Shown piece after piece: positions 52,520-63,341 of a stretch of DNA of 64,000 nt (within the stretch, counting starts at the first letter, position 1; the number at the start of each line of letters is the position of its first letter). A program made the position numbers and the translations under genes. The stretch covers positions 21,122,001 through 21,186,000 of the forward strand of contig NC_092660.1 of the NCBI RefSeq assembly GCF_032118995.1, given 5' to 3'. The DNA comes from Asterias amurensis (Eukaryota; Echinodermata; Asteroidea; Forcipulatida; Asteriidae). Below the pieces are notes generated by a model. That model searched no databases. It was not told the DNA's origin and saw nothing but the letters and a program-made list of their open reading frames with translations.

Positions 52520-54780
52520 TAAAAATTTTCAAGCAACATTTGATATGTTCACAAGGCTATAGCATTGTACACATTTTCACAAATTTTGAAGCAAAATTTG
52601 ATAAATTCACAAGGCTTGTACACGTTTTCTAGTAAAATTTGATGCAAAATGTGATAATTTCACAGGTTATAGCCAAGCCTTGTGTAGACATTTTGGAGCA
52701 AAATTTGACAAATTCACAAGGCTATAGCCTTGTACACATTTTCATAGATTTTGAAGCAAAATTTAATAAATTTGCAGGGCTACAGCCTTTTTCAAGCTAC
52801 AGACATTTTCAAGCTAAATTTGAAAAATTCACAAGGCTTGTACACATTTTTTAGGAAAATTTGAAGCAAAATTTGATAATTCCCAGGCATGTAGCCTTGT
52901 AAACAAGTTCAATAGGCTATAGCTTTGTCACATTTTCTAGGAAAATTTGAAGCAAAATTTGATAATTCCAAAAGGCAAAATTGGCAAAAGGTCCGTCATA
53001 AATACAATTATTATTATTACTACTATTAAAAATTTTCAAGCAAAATTTGACAAGTTGACAAGCCTTGTACAAATTTTCACAAATTTTGATGAAAAATTTG
53101 ATAAATTTACAGGGCTTGTACACATTTTCAAGCAAAATTTGACAGGTTCACAAGTCTGTAGGTTTTGTACACATCTTCTAAAAGAAAGTTGAAACAAAAT
53201 TGGATAAATTCAATTCAATTTAATTCAAAAAACTTTATTTATCCTTTACAGGCAATTACAAGTTTGACACGTTCACAAGGCTATAGCCTTGTCAGATTTT
53301 CACAAATTGTTAACCAAAACTTGAAAAATTCACAAGGATTATAACCTTGTTAACATTTTGCAGGAAAATTTGAAGCAAAATTTGATAAATCCACAAAGCT
53401 ATAGCTTTGTAGACGTTTTCAAGCAACAATTGACAAGTTCACAAGTGTACATAGCTTTGTACACATTTTCTAGGAATATTTCACAAATTCACATGCTAGA
53501 GCCTTGTACACATTATTCACACAAAAATTGACAAGTTCAGATAGCTACACATGTATAGACTTGCACACATTTTCTAGAAAAAAATGAAGAAAACTTGATA
53601 AAAAGACAAGGCTATATATATAGCCTTGGACACATTTTCTAGAAAAATTGGCAAATTCACAAGGCCTAGAGCCTTGTACACATTATTCACAAATGTTCAA
53701 GCAAAATATCACAAGTTCAGATAGCTATAGGCTTGCACACATTTTCTAGAAAAAATTGAAGAAAATTTGATAAAGTCACATTTTCAAGCAACATTTGACA
53801 GGTTCACATTCACAAGGCTAAGACCTTGTACACATTTTCACAATTGTTTAAGCAAAATGTGACAAGTTAATAAGGCTATAGCCTTGTACACATTTTCACA
53901 AATTTTGAAGCCAAATTTGATAAATTTACAGGGTTACAGCCTTGTACACATTTTGAAGCAAAATTCAACAAGTTCACAAATTTTGAAGCAAAACTTGTAA
54001 AATTCACAAGGTCCTGACACTGTACACATTTTCACAAATTTTCAAGCAAAATGTTAAAAATTAACAAGGCTATAGCCTTGAACACATTTTCACAAATTTT
54101 CAAGCCAAATTAGAAATTCAAAAAAAAAATTGACAAGTTTACAAGGCTATCTGCCTTGTACACATTTTCTAGGAAAATTTGAAGCAAAACTTGTTAATTT
54201 CACAAGGCCTTGTACACATTTTTAAGCCAAATGTGAAGCCAAATTTTATAAATTCACAAGGCCTTGTACACATTTTCCAGCAAAATTTTACAAATTCACA
54301 AAACTATATAACCTTGTACACATTTTCAAGCAAAATAAGTATAGCCTTGTACAAGTTTTCAGGCAAAATTTTGCTAAATTCACAAGGCTTCCGCTTTATA
54401 TAGCCTTGTTGCATTTTAAAGCAAAATTAATTCACAAGCCCTTCTTGCATTTTCAGGCAAAATTTGATAATACACCAGGCTATCAAGGCTACAGAATTGT
54501 ACACATTTTCATAGAAATTTTGACAAATTCACAACTTAAAGGCTAGCCTTGTTGCATTTCAGAGCAAAACTAATACACATAGCCTAGTACAAATTTTCAG
54601 GAATAAATTTGATAACAACTCAAGGCTTATGAATTGTCTTGTACACATGTTCAGGCAAAATTTGATACATATCGCCTTGTTGCATTTTTGAATAAAATTA
54701 ATACACTTAGCCTAGTGGCATTTTTAAGCAAAATTAGATAAATTCACAAGGCCTTGTACACAACTTCAGGCAAGAGTTGA
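52520..54780. repeat. AT-rich degenerate tandem repeat region
   Basis: Irregular units of roughly 60-70 bp combine TTTTCAAGCAAAATTTGA, CAAATTCACAAGGCTATAGC and CTTGTACACATTTTC. GGCTATAGCC is a recurring palindrome. It is broken once by a LINE-like tail near 53205-53260. Non-coding. Confidence 0.85.
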
Positions 54781-54789
54781 TGTACAGGG

Positions 54790-55149
54790 TTTCGCCCCCA
54801 AAAAGTTATCCTACTGTTAAGGGTTTGTCATAACACTGATATCAAGTTCCCTATTGCAAGCAATATATTTAATATTAAAATTTGGCCTATTCTTTCTGGT
54901 AAGGTTCGTTGAGAAACGTGCAGCAGGGCTAACAACGTGCAGGTCCAGGGTACCAGCCCCCTAGGGAGTACTTCCATTAGCTGACCGTTTGCGATAATAC
55001 CAGCACCATCCTCAGGTGAGGAACCTGAATGCACCCTTAAGATTAGCCAACCAGCGATCCAGGCTGGAAGTTATGTAGGACCTCAACTGCCATGAGTGTC
55101 CTGCAGCCGATTTCACAAAACGCTAGGATTAATCCTACATTGTAACTCG
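54790..55149. other. Unique sequence between two arrays
   Basis: About 350 bp of normal complexity. No long ORF or motif that I recognise. Confidence 0.45.
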
Positions 55150-55990
55150 AGTTAGGACGATTTAGATATACCATAGAAACAGAAAAGAGTGTGTGATGAA
55201 CAGTTTCATGACCAATGCAGTGTTGACCCACAGTAGATATACCATAGACACAGATAGGAGATGTGTGAACAGTTTCATGACCAATGCAGTGTGGACCCAC
55301 ACAGTAGATATACCAAAGAAAGAGATAGGGGATGAGTGAACAGTTTCAAGACCAATGCAGTGTGGACCCACACGGTAGATATACCATAGAAACAGATAGG
55401 AGATGTGTGAAAAGTTTCATGACCAATGCAGTGTGGACCTACACAGTAGATATACCATAGAAACAGAGATGAGATGTTTTAACAGTTTCATGACCAATGC
55501 AGTGTGGACCTACACAGTAGATATACCATAGAAACAGATAGGAGATGTGTGAACAGTTTCATGACCAATGCAGTGTGGACCCACACAGTAGATATACCAT
55601 AGAAACAGAGATGAGATGTTTTAACAGTTTCATGACCAATGCAGTGTGGACCCACACAGTAGATATACCATAGAAACAGATAGGAGATGTGTGAACAGTT
55701 TCATGACCAATGCAGTGTGGACCTACACAGTAGATATACCATAGAAACAGAGATGAGATGTTTTAACAGTTTCCTGACCAATGCAGTGTGGACCCACACA
55801 GTAGATATACCATAGAAACAGATAGGAGATGTGTTAACAGTTTCATGACCAATGCAGTGTGGACCCACACAGTAGATATACCATAGAAACAGAAAGGAGG
55901 TATGAACAGTTTTATGACCAATGCAGTGTGGACCCACACGGTAGATATACCATAGAAACAGATAGGAGATGTAGTAACAGTTTCATGTAA
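55150..55990. repeat. Minisatellite, about 12 units of 71 bp
   Basis: The unit is ACACAGTAGATATACCATAG, AAACAGATAGGAGATGTGTG and AACAGTTTCATGACCAATGC. Two variants (GATAGGAGATGTGTG and GAGATGAGATGTTTT) partly alternate. It ends about 290 bp before the LINE ORF. Confidence 0.92.
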
Positions 55991-56248
55991 GCTTGTTCCT
56001 TTTCCTTTTAAAAGACCGAGTCCCAATTATAAAAGACTCTGTGGAGCCGATCCTGGGACAAACCAGCTCTAGAAATTGGGGCTTGATGTTGAAAGCGGTG
56101 ACCGCAGATACAGTGTGCAAAAGGCTTCAAGCCGACATAGACCGGCAGCCCAGAGCACTTTGGTTAAACGAACGAGGTACCAATATTTGAGTACATGAAC
56201 ATTTAGTGGATAACCTGACATAGTCAAATATGGATGTCTGCCGGGGAC

Positions 56249-56266
56249 CCCCCCCCCCCCCCCCCC
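56249..56266 (+). repeat. C-run of about 18 bp before the LINE ORF
   Basis: A homopolymer C tract directly upstream of the LINE start codon region, prone to length error in assembly. Confidence 0.8.
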
Positions 56267-56280
56267 GCTGCGTGTAGCGC

Positions 56281-57303
56281 ATGGACCCCCAACAAAGAGG
56301 CAAAATAATGGGCTGGTTCAAACATTCTAGATACCACATGAAACCAAGTGAAAATGGTCATCACCATCATGCTTTTAGTATGGCGCCGTTCAATGGCGAC
56401 ACGTTCTCTCGAGCTCTGATGATTTTGTTGTTTTTATGTGTTTTATTGGGTGCAATATCTGCTGTTTCACTCAAATATAGCAGAGATGAGCTGTTATTCC
56501 TTCGGTCCAACGTTGGTGAAGCTACAACCAGTGTTGATTTGACAGAAATAGAGACATTTTGCCAGCCGATTGAGGACAACAACTCTGTTCAACATGTTGG
56601 CCAGCCACGGTACACAAAGCACCATAGACGGAAGAGAGGTAGGAGAGGCGGACTGCTGGTCAAGCTACGCAATCGCAAGGGTAAAACTCCAGTACCTAGC
56701 ATCATTGTATTCAATGTCCAGAGACTTTACAACAAAATGGATGAATTGATCTACCGTATTAACAACCAGAATGACTATAAAAATTGTTGTGTATTTTGTT
56801 TCTCAGAAACATGGCTTAAACTTTCACATCCTGACTCTATTTTGCAACCCTCTGGATTTACCATTTATAGACAAGATCGTGACCCTGTTATTACAAAGAA
56901 GGGGAAAGGTGGAGGAGTATGCTTTTTAATCAACAATAAATGGTGCACAGACATTAGGATTATATCTAGTGGTTGCTACACTGATGTGGAATATTTGGCA
57001 ATCAAGTGTAGACCCTTTTATCTACCAAGGGAGTTTTCATCAGTTACGCTAACATCAGTGTACATTCACCCTAAAGCGGACACCGATGTTGCTTTGAACA
57101 CTCTCTCTGATGTTATTTCAAGCTACGAGAACGCAGACCCAGAAACCCTAACAATTGTTGCAGGTGATTTTAACAGGGCAAACTTGAAATCCGTTGCGCC
57201 TAATTACCGGCAATTTGTGACATGCCCCACCCGAGGTTCTGCCACCCTGGACCATTGTTACTGCCCAGTGAAAGGTGCCTTACAAGTCAATACCTCGTGC
57301 TAG
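56281..57303 (+). CDS. LINE ORF, N-terminal region and AP-type endonuclease (5' half, frameshifted end)
   Basis: 340 codons. Residues 1-140 hold a hydrophobic segment (about 45-63) and a very basic patch (HHRRKRGRRGG), a layout seen in some CR1/L2-group LINEs. From about 140 the apurinic-type endonuclease runs with NVQRLYNKMDEL, SETWL (Glu176), GGGVCFLI, VYIHP and VAGDFNRA (Asp296, Asn298). The SDHS catalytic motif is missing from this frame and appears in the next frame, so there is a single-base frameshift at about 57280-57300. A TAG two codons upstream of the ATG supports this start. A C-run (about 56249-56266) lies just before. This is one piece of a copy that can no longer make an intact protein. 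Confidence 0.88.
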   Translation: MDPQQRGKIMGWFKHSRYHMKPSENGHHHHAFSMAPFNGDTFSRALMILLFLCVLLGAISAVSLKYSRDELLFLRSNVGEATTSVDLTEIETFCQPIEDNNSVQHVGQPRYTKHHRRKRGRRGGLLVKLRNRKGKTPVPSIIVFNVQRLYNKMDELIYRINNQNDYKNCCVFCFSETWLKLSHPDSILQPSGFTIYRQDRDPVITKKGKGGGVCFLINNKWCTDIRIISSGCYTDVEYLAIKCRPFYLPREFSSVTLTSVYIHPKADTDVALNTLSDVISSYENADPETLTIVAGDFNRANLKSVAPNYRQFVTCPTRGSATLDHCYCPVKGALQVNTSC

Positions 57304-58672
57304 CCTCGGTAACTCTGATCACTCAGTGGTGTTTCTCATTCCAGCCTACAAGCAAGAACTTAAACAAAGCAAACCTACAAAGAAGACGGTGAGGATATGG
57401 TCTACTGCGTCAGTTGATCAGTTACGCGGTAGTTTTGAATGTACCACATGGGACGGCTTTAGTCAAGGCACGGGCCTTGATGAGTATGTTGAAACAACTA
57501 TTGATTATATCAACTTCTGTGTGGATTCGTGTGTTCAAACCAAAGTTCTGACACAATATCCTAACAATAAACCTTGGTTCAATAAGAAAATTAGAAGAAA
57601 GCTTCTTGCCAAGGATGAGGCCTACCGGTTAAAAGACGTCAACCCTGAAGAATTCCGCTTAGCCAAATCATCTCTAAAAAAAGGTATTAGAGATGCTAAA
57701 CGATCTTTCAAAATCAAACTTGAGGATAGATTTGACACTAACAATCCTAGAGAACTATGGGGTAACATCAATCTAATTACCCAGTATAAGGGCCCTGTCA
57801 AAACAACGAGTACAGATGACGCAACACTTCCTTCTCAACTGAACAACTTTTATAGTCGCTTTGACAACGCAAATGCCACCGCACCAGCAACTGTTCCGGA
57901 GAACGATAACGAGGCACCATTCACAATCAGCGCATCAGATGTCCAACGCAAGTTTTCTCGCCTCAATGAACATAAAGCGGCAGGCCCTGATGGAATTTTC
58001 CCCCGACTATTGAAATTCTGTTCTACTCAGCTGGCTGGTGTTTTCACTGACATTTTTAACTTATCTTTGCTGCAACGTAAAGTTCCTCTTTGTTTTAAAC
58101 AATCTGTTATAATACCTGTTCCTAAGAAGAAGTCCATTTCGAACTTAAATGATTATAGGCCAGTGGCACTGACTTCAATCCCAAAGAAAATTTTTGAAGG
58201 TTTCGTTCTTCAATTTCTTAAATCAATTTTACCTCCTAATATGGATAGTCATCAATTTGCTTACAGAACTAATCGTAGTGTTGAGGATGCAATTTGTCTC
58301 CATGAAGTTTTGCGCCATCTTGAGCAATCTATGTCTTATGCTAGAATTCTTTTTATTGATTATAGTTCTGCTTTTAACACAATTGTACCATGTAAATTGC
58401 ATTTTAAACTTATCAATGACCTCGAGCTCCCTGTTTCAATTTCTAATTGGATTCTAGACTTTTTATTGGAACGTCGTCAGGTTGTAAGAATTGGTAGTTG
58501 CACTTCACATTCTCTTGTGTTAAATACTGGTACTCCGCAAGGTTGTGTCCTGTCACCACTTTTATATTCATTGTATACTCATGATTGTAAAGCGACCAAC
58601 CCCAATTCGCTTGTTGTTAAGTTTGCAGATGATACTAGTCTAATTGGTTTAATTCTAAAATTAAACGAATAG
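57275..58672 (+). CDS. LINE ORF, endonuclease end and reverse transcriptase, truncated by DIRS insertion
   Basis: 465 codons continuing the LINE protein in the shifted frame. It opens with the endonuclease SDHS motif (residues 14-17), then a basic linker and the reverse transcriptase: AAGPDGIFPRLLK, ALTSIPKKIFEG, LFIDYSSAFNTIVP (motif A), GTPQGCVLSPLLYSLYTHDC (motif B region) and FADDTSL (motif C, Asp452-Asp453). From 58656 the frame enters the DIRS element and stops after a few foreign codons. The rest of the reverse transcriptase resumes at 63461. Confidence 0.92.
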   Translation: MPYKSIPRASLGNSDHSVVFLIPAYKQELKQSKPTKKTVRIWSTASVDQLRGSFECTTWDGFSQGTGLDEYVETTIDYINFCVDSCVQTKVLTQYPNNKPWFNKKIRRKLLAKDEAYRLKDVNPEEFRLAKSSLKKGIRDAKRSFKIKLEDRFDTNNPRELWGNINLITQYKGPVKTTSTDDATLPSQLNNFYSRFDNANATAPATVPENDNEAPFTISASDVQRKFSRLNEHKAAGPDGIFPRLLKFCSTQLAGVFTDIFNLSLLQRKVPLCFKQSVIIPVPKKKSISNLNDYRPVALTSIPKKIFEGFVLQFLKSILPPNMDSHQFAYRTNRSVEDAICLHEVLRHLEQSMSYARILFIDYSSAFNTIVPCKLHFKLINDLELPVSISNWILDFLLERRQVVRIGSCTSHSLVLNTGTPQGCVLSPLLYSLYTHDCKATNPNSLVVKFADDTSLIGLILKLNE

Positions 58673-58718
58673 AATGAAGTTTAATTGGAATTCTACTGAG
58701 TCTATCACCGACACTGAA

Positions 58719-58834
58719 GGACTTACATGAGATTACACTTTCCACCGGAGTAATTAGTCACAGTTGAGAGAACATGAAAAGATGTTCCTGGTATAAATGC
58801 CCCACCACGCCCAGTGCTCCCCAATACATTTTTC
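58719..58834 (+). repeat. DIRS left inverted terminal repeat
   Basis: 116 bp starting GGACTTACATGAGATTACAC and ending CCAATACATTTTTC. It is the reverse complement of 63321-63436 with no mismatch that I could see. Confidence 0.93.
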
Positions 58835-58904
58835 ACCAAGGAACATTGTGCCCGGCGAAAATGGGGTGGGTCAACTAATTAAAGTTGCAACCTATGTGGA
58901 GGGA

Positions 58905-59032
58905 ATGTAAGTCCTTCAGTGTCGGTGATAGACTCAGTAGAATTCCAATTAAACTTCATTCTATTCGTTTAATTTTAGAATTCCACCTCGTCATCACCTC
59001 CACTTCGGACTTACATGAGATTTTAGAGCACA
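58905..59032. repeat. DIRS internal complementary region
   Basis: It is complementary to the left outer extension (58651-58730) followed directly by the right outer extension (63421-63465), meeting at GAATTC. In the DIRS model this region templates completion of the ends during formation of the closed circle. Confidence 0.93.
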
Positions 59033-59206
59033 GAGACGGGCAACATGCAATAAAAAACGTGATTGTGTATACGACTTGATGGTTTTATCACAATTTATTA
59101 ACGTTCTATAGCTCTGAACTCTTTAACTGTTGTAAACATAATAAGCAAGAGAAAATCGTGCATTAATATAACAAATTACATTTTCATTTCTTAAGAAACG
59201 ACCAAC

Positions 59207-60190
59207 CTACTTGGTTGTACCAGCCAAAACTGCGTTTGCAAAGCTGTGATCTGTTTGCCCTACTGGTTTGTTATAAAATTTAGCAAAAGTACTACTTCTC
59301 GCCCAATGGCCAGTACTTAAAATAATGTTCAGTGGTACTCCATTCTTAAAAGCAGCACTGCATGCAGCAGATCGAGTACTATGTGCTGTGAACTTGGCTG
59401 TGTCGATGCCAGCCTTATGCAACGTGTTCTTTATCCAGCGAGAGATTGTCTCTGACCTTACTTGTTTGTGGGGTGATGCATAGCTTACAAACAAACACCG
59501 TTGTTTACCCCTTAGGGATTTCGTCTTAATTAAATACTGTTTTAGCGTCGTCATGACACAAAGTTGGTCATCATGAGGATACCTCGGTAACACCAAACTA
59601 ACAGGCTGTTTGCCAATCTTGCTGGTTTTCGTCAACTTAGATACAACAAAGATAATTTTTGTAGCTGTAACTTCAGCGTCGTCTAAATTAAGTAGCGACA
59701 AAGTTTGACATCTTTGTCCTGAAATCAATGCAACAAGCATAACTAGCTTCATAGTGAGTTCTTTTAAGAACAACTTATTAGACGGACCCAAATTTGTTAA
59801 GTATTGTAACACAGTATTAACGTCCCATGTACAAGTATATCTGGGTATTGCAGGTCTCATGTTGAAGACACCTGTCATGAACCTTTTTATCAGGGGGAGA
59901 GACCCAATTGGTGTCCCATCTATAGGGGCTAGTATTGCTGACAATGCACTACGTAGTGTGTTCAGTGTGCTGTAACTACTACCCTTGTCAAATTCCTCTG
60001 TTAAGCAGTCTAGGATCACCGCTACAGTCGCTCGAAGTGGATCACTCTTTGTTCGAGCACAGAACAGAACCCATTTTTGGATCGCTGATCGGTAAGACTT
60101 CTTGGTTGAAGTCCGCCAGGATGAGATAATAATGTCGGCAGCGTGCTGCGAAATTCCCTGGCTCTGTAAGTTTTCCCTGACAAATGGCAT
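59207..60190 (-). CDS. DIRS tyrosine recombinase
   Basis: 327 codons. The C-terminal catalytic domain shows the tyrosine-recombinase set: Arg160 (SGQRCQTL), His270-x-x-Arg273 (AHSTRSA), His295 (TGHW) and the nucleophile Tyr306 (KFYNKP). The N-terminal part (about 1-115) fits a SAM-like core-binding domain. The enzyme integrates the circular DNA intermediate. The ORF overlaps the end of the RT ORF by about 170 bp in another frame, as usual for DIRS elements. It appears intact. Confidence 0.94.
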   Translation of the reverse strand: MPFVRENLQSQGISQHAADIIISSWRTSTKKSYRSAIQKWVLFCARTKSDPLRATVAVILDCLTEEFDKGSSYSTLNTLRSALSAILAPIDGTPIGSLPLIKRFMTGVFNMRPAIPRYTCTWDVNTVLQYLTNLGPSNKLFLKELTMKLVMLVALISGQRCQTLSLLNLDDAEVTATKIIFVVSKLTKTSKIGKQPVSLVLPRYPHDDQLCVMTTLKQYLIKTKSLRGKQRCLFVSYASPHKQVRSETISRWIKNTLHKAGIDTAKFTAHSTRSAACSAAFKNGVPLNIILSTGHWARSSTFAKFYNKPVGQTDHSFANAVLAGTTK

Positions 60191-62142
60191 GCCATCAGTT
60201 GCAGCCGATCTCGCAATGGGTGTAGTCTACCTGAGGAAGGGAGTGAGAGTAAATTAGTTCTTTTTGGCAAAATAATTGGTTTGTTCACCAACAGTTTAAG
60301 CATCTTAGGAAACCATGCTTGTGTATGCCAAAGTGGAGCAACAAGTATGGCTGTTGACTCCTCATATTCGATCTTTGTCAATACTTTCCCAATAAGGCAG
60401 AACGGGGGAAACGCGTAGACCTTATAGTTTGTCCAGTCTAGCGTGAATGCATCATTGAAAAATGCGTTTGGGTCAGGTTTCCACGATACATAAGGTTGAA
60501 TCTGATGGTTCAATCTTGACGCAAACATGTCAATATTTGGCGTCATAAAGATATCGATAATCTTCCGGAAAACTTCTGGGTGTAACTTCCATTCGATATC
60601 TTCACGGAAGTGACGTGATGCAAAATCAGCACTCACATTTTCAATACCCGGCAAGAATGAAACGGACAGCCATATTTTCCTATTCAAACACCAAAGCCAG
60701 AATTCCCTGGCCAGTTCATTTAACTGAACGGAGTGTGTGCCGCCAAAAAACGTTATGTATGACACGGCAGTTGTATTGTCCGATTTAAGGTGTACGTGAA
60801 TGTCCTTATGTTTACTAAAAAGGGACTGTAAGGCAAAAAAGCAAGCTTTAAGCTCAAGGTAGTTAATATGCCATGTAGCTTCCTCAGCTGACCACTGTCC
60901 ACCTAACATATGCCCATTGCAATTCGCACCCCAGCCATTGAGGGACGCGTCAGTTTCAACAATGAAATCGGGCTTGTTTCTGTGAATGGGGGCACTAGCA
61001 TACTGTAGGTTAGTAAGCCACCAGTTTAAGTCTGCCTTAGCTTGGTCAGACAATGACATTCTTGCATCAAAATCATCATGGTTTGCAGTCAATGCTGCGT
61101 TTTTCTCAGATTCAATAGATCTTCTGAATAATGTACCGTACGGTACGGCAATATCACAAGAGACTAAAAAGCCCACTACTTGGGCAACGTCCCTAATTTT
61201 GGGAAGATTGGCAACAATAATGTTATGAATAGCCGCTTCAATTTTCCTCTTTTTTGCTGGAGGAATAGCAATTGTCATGTTTTCTGAATTTATTGTAAAA
61301 CCCAGAAACACAATGGTCTTCGTGGGTTTCATGACAGATTTCCCAGTATTGACTATAAATCCTAACTCTTGGGTGAGGGCAACTCGAGCTTTAACATTGG
61401 TTATGCACTCTTCTTTTGTTGCACCTATCAACAAAGCGTCGTCAATGTAGTCACAAGATTCGTGTCCCATTAGTCTTAAAGAGGCTATCAAAGGTTTCAT
61501 TATCTTTGTAAATACCCTTGGTGCACAAGCTAAACCGAAAGGCAGACAGGTAAATTCGAACAATTTGTTCTGCCACATAAAACGCAAATATTTGCGGTGG
61601 TTTTTGGCAATCGGTACTGTGAAGTACGCATCTTTAAGATCAATTGATGCCATAAAGCAGTGTGGTCGGATTAATTGCAGAGCAAAATGAATTGTTTCCA
61701 TTTTAAAATGGACATAGGCCACTGATTTATTCAACTGGCGAAGGTTGATAATTGGGCGAAAAGTCCCGTCTTTCTTTGGACGGATGAAAATGTTTGATAC
61801 AAACTCACCATATTCATGGGTAGCATGTGTAATTGCTCCTTTTTGGAGCAGTTTATCAATTTCCTTCGAGATAATTTCAACTTCATTGGGAACAAATTTA
61901 ATTTGTTTAGGGGGGAACGATTGTAAGGGTCGTTTCCCAAATTCTATTTCATAGTGCTTTATAGCATCTAGAACCCACTTATCTGAAGTTATTTCTTGCC
62001 ATTTTGTAACAAATTGTGCTAATCTACCTGCAATTTTGCTAGATTTAATGCATGTTGTACTTACCAGTGCACTGGTTGTACTTGTAGGGACATGCCGAAT
62101 TACTTTGCTGTTTCCACATCTTGTCGTGGCTTGGCATTCCAC
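60022..62142 (-). CDS. DIRS reverse transcriptase-RNase H polyprotein
   Basis: 706 codons. The reverse transcriptase runs from about 85 to 300: FIRPKKDGTFRPIINLRQLN, motif A IDLKDAYFTVPI (Asp168), LPFGLACAP and the YIDD box (232-235). RNase H spans about 393-515 with Asp398 (VETDAS), Glu430 (YLELKA), Asp455 (KSDNTT) and Asp506 (SADFASR). After it comes DPNAFFNDAF, YAFPPF and LVAPLWHTQAWFP, the conserved post-RNase H segment of DIRS proteins, sometimes annotated as methyltransferase-like; I cannot confirm an enzymatic domain there. The start overlaps the gag-like ORF by about 40 bp, so the first part may be made by frameshifting or reinitiation. Confidence 0.94.
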   Translation of the reverse strand: MECQATTRCGNSKVIRHVPTSTTSALVSTTCIKSSKIAGRLAQFVTKWQEITSDKWVLDAIKHYEIEFGKRPLQSFPPKQIKFVPNEVEIISKEIDKLLQKGAITHATHEYGEFVSNIFIRPKKDGTFRPIINLRQLNKSVAYVHFKMETIHFALQLIRPHCFMASIDLKDAYFTVPIAKNHRKYLRFMWQNKLFEFTCLPFGLACAPRVFTKIMKPLIASLRLMGHESCDYIDDALLIGATKEECITNVKARVALTQELGFIVNTGKSVMKPTKTIVFLGFTINSENMTIAIPPAKKRKIEAAIHNIIVANLPKIRDVAQVVGFLVSCDIAVPYGTLFRRSIESEKNAALTANHDDFDARMSLSDQAKADLNWWLTNLQYASAPIHRNKPDFIVETDASLNGWGANCNGHMLGGQWSAEEATWHINYLELKACFFALQSLFSKHKDIHVHLKSDNTTAVSYITFFGGTHSVQLNELAREFWLWCLNRKIWLSVSFLPGIENVSADFASRHFREDIEWKLHPEVFRKIIDIFMTPNIDMFASRLNHQIQPYVSWKPDPNAFFNDAFTLDWTNYKVYAFPPFCLIGKVLTKIEYEESTAILVAPLWHTQAWFPKMLKLLVNKPIILPKRTNLLSLPSSGRLHPLRDRLQLMACHLSGKTYRAREFRSTLPTLLSHPGGLQPRSLTDQRSKNGFCSVLEQRVIHFERL

Positions 62143-63341
62143 CGAGTGTCTCGGTGTCTGTTGTGGCGCTGATAGTTTAAATGACCACCTCTTCTGAATT
62201 GGCTGGTGTAGTTCGAATTACCCCTGTTGTTGTGCATGGGTCGTTTCCGATCATGTTTGTCGTTTCCTCTGAAAGTTGACCAGCCAACTTTGTTCCCAAT
62301 TTTGTTGGTCTGCTGTATGTCCTTGCACTGTTGGGGCAAGTCATCACCAAATAAAAACCCTGTTACGGGCACATGTGGCGAGCAAAGACCAGAAAATTGT
62401 TTGTTAAGATCGGGCTTAATCAAATCCCGTCTTCGCACATTCAGTTCCTGGTTGGCGTGTCCAATAATGGCCACCGCATCCAATAGCTTGGTGATTTCAA
62501 CCTTGAAATCAGGGTTTACCTGAGTGGGCGGGTCAGTAGCAGCGGGTCTGGACATAAGTGAGTTTATTACCCCAACTACGGGTATAATTCCTTTAAGAAG
62601 TGCCTGTTGCACCTTCTGGAATTTTATGTCCTGAGAGCGAGTCTTTGGCTTTAGTGAGCTCCATATCTCGGGGTTAACCCGAGTGCACTCCAAATTTTTG
62701 ACGTTGGTCGGTCTTTGGATGGTCTTGAGCTTTTCCACGGCCTTGTCCTCCGGCAATTTATGGCGGACCATTTTATCCACTACCTTAGCCAATTTGTCAT
62801 TGACTGCATCGGCAGTCGGTGCATCCTCCGCATATAGTTGTTCAAAATTGTCCAACAACTGGTCATCTGGGCATAAGGTTTTTGACCCCTGCTGGCTCTC
62901 TTGAAGGAGCTCGTCTATGGCCTTTGAGGCACTCTCCGTATCAGATTCTGAATCCGATGACAGTCTAGGCCGCTTGGCGGGTCGACTGAGAATCACTGTT
63001 TGCATGTTTTCGATGGCTTCGGCCATACATGCAAGTTTCCCTGAAACATCCGCAAATTCTTGCCGGGAAACCGTGTCTGATGACGGGACCGTTGAGCGCT
63101 TAGGCTTTCGGCCTTTAACTTTCGGTTTGCCCGAAACTAAGCCAATTGATGAATTGTCATCTTGTCCCAAACCCGGGTCTTCCTGGGTATCAATTGCACC
63201 CGATGGGCCAGCCATCAACTCAAGGAGATCTGGTTCGTCGTAGTTGTCCATGGTGCAAAGTGCCAACATATACCCGTAATTGTACGAAGTATAGAGATTC
63301 GATGTACATACTCCGGCACAGAAAAATGTATTGGGGAGCAC
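62100..63341 (-). CDS. DIRS gag-like ORF1
   Basis: Up to 413 codons. The longest frame starts in the terminal repeat; the internal Met at residue 31 (MDNYDEPDLLELMAGPSG) is a more likely start because it leaves the repeat free for promoter and leader. The protein is acidic and Ser-rich at first (SSDSESDTESAS), has a middle region with leucine-rich helices, and ends in a basic Arg/Gly/Asn-rich tail (HDRKRPMHNNRGN). There is no CCHC zinc knuckle. Its position and composition fit the capsid-like or RNA-binding ORF of DIRS elements. Confidence 0.85.
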   Translation of the reverse strand: MLPNTFFCAGVCTSNLYTSYNYGYMLALCTMDNYDEPDLLELMAGPSGAIDTQEDPGLGQDDNSSIGLVSGKPKVKGRKPKRSTVPSSDTVSRQEFADVSGKLACMAEAIENMQTVILSRPAKRPRLSSDSESDTESASKAIDELLQESQQGSKTLCPDDQLLDNFEQLYAEDAPTADAVNDKLAKVVDKMVRHKLPEDKAVEKLKTIQRPTNVKNLECTRVNPEIWSSLKPKTRSQDIKFQKVQQALLKGIIPVVGVINSLMSRPAATDPPTQVNPDFKVEITKLLDAVAIIGHANQELNVRRRDLIKPDLNKQFSGLCSPHVPVTGFLFGDDLPQQCKDIQQTNKIGNKVGWSTFRGNDKHDRKRPMHNNRGNSNYTSQFRRGGHLNYQRHNRHRDTRWNAKPRQDVETAK

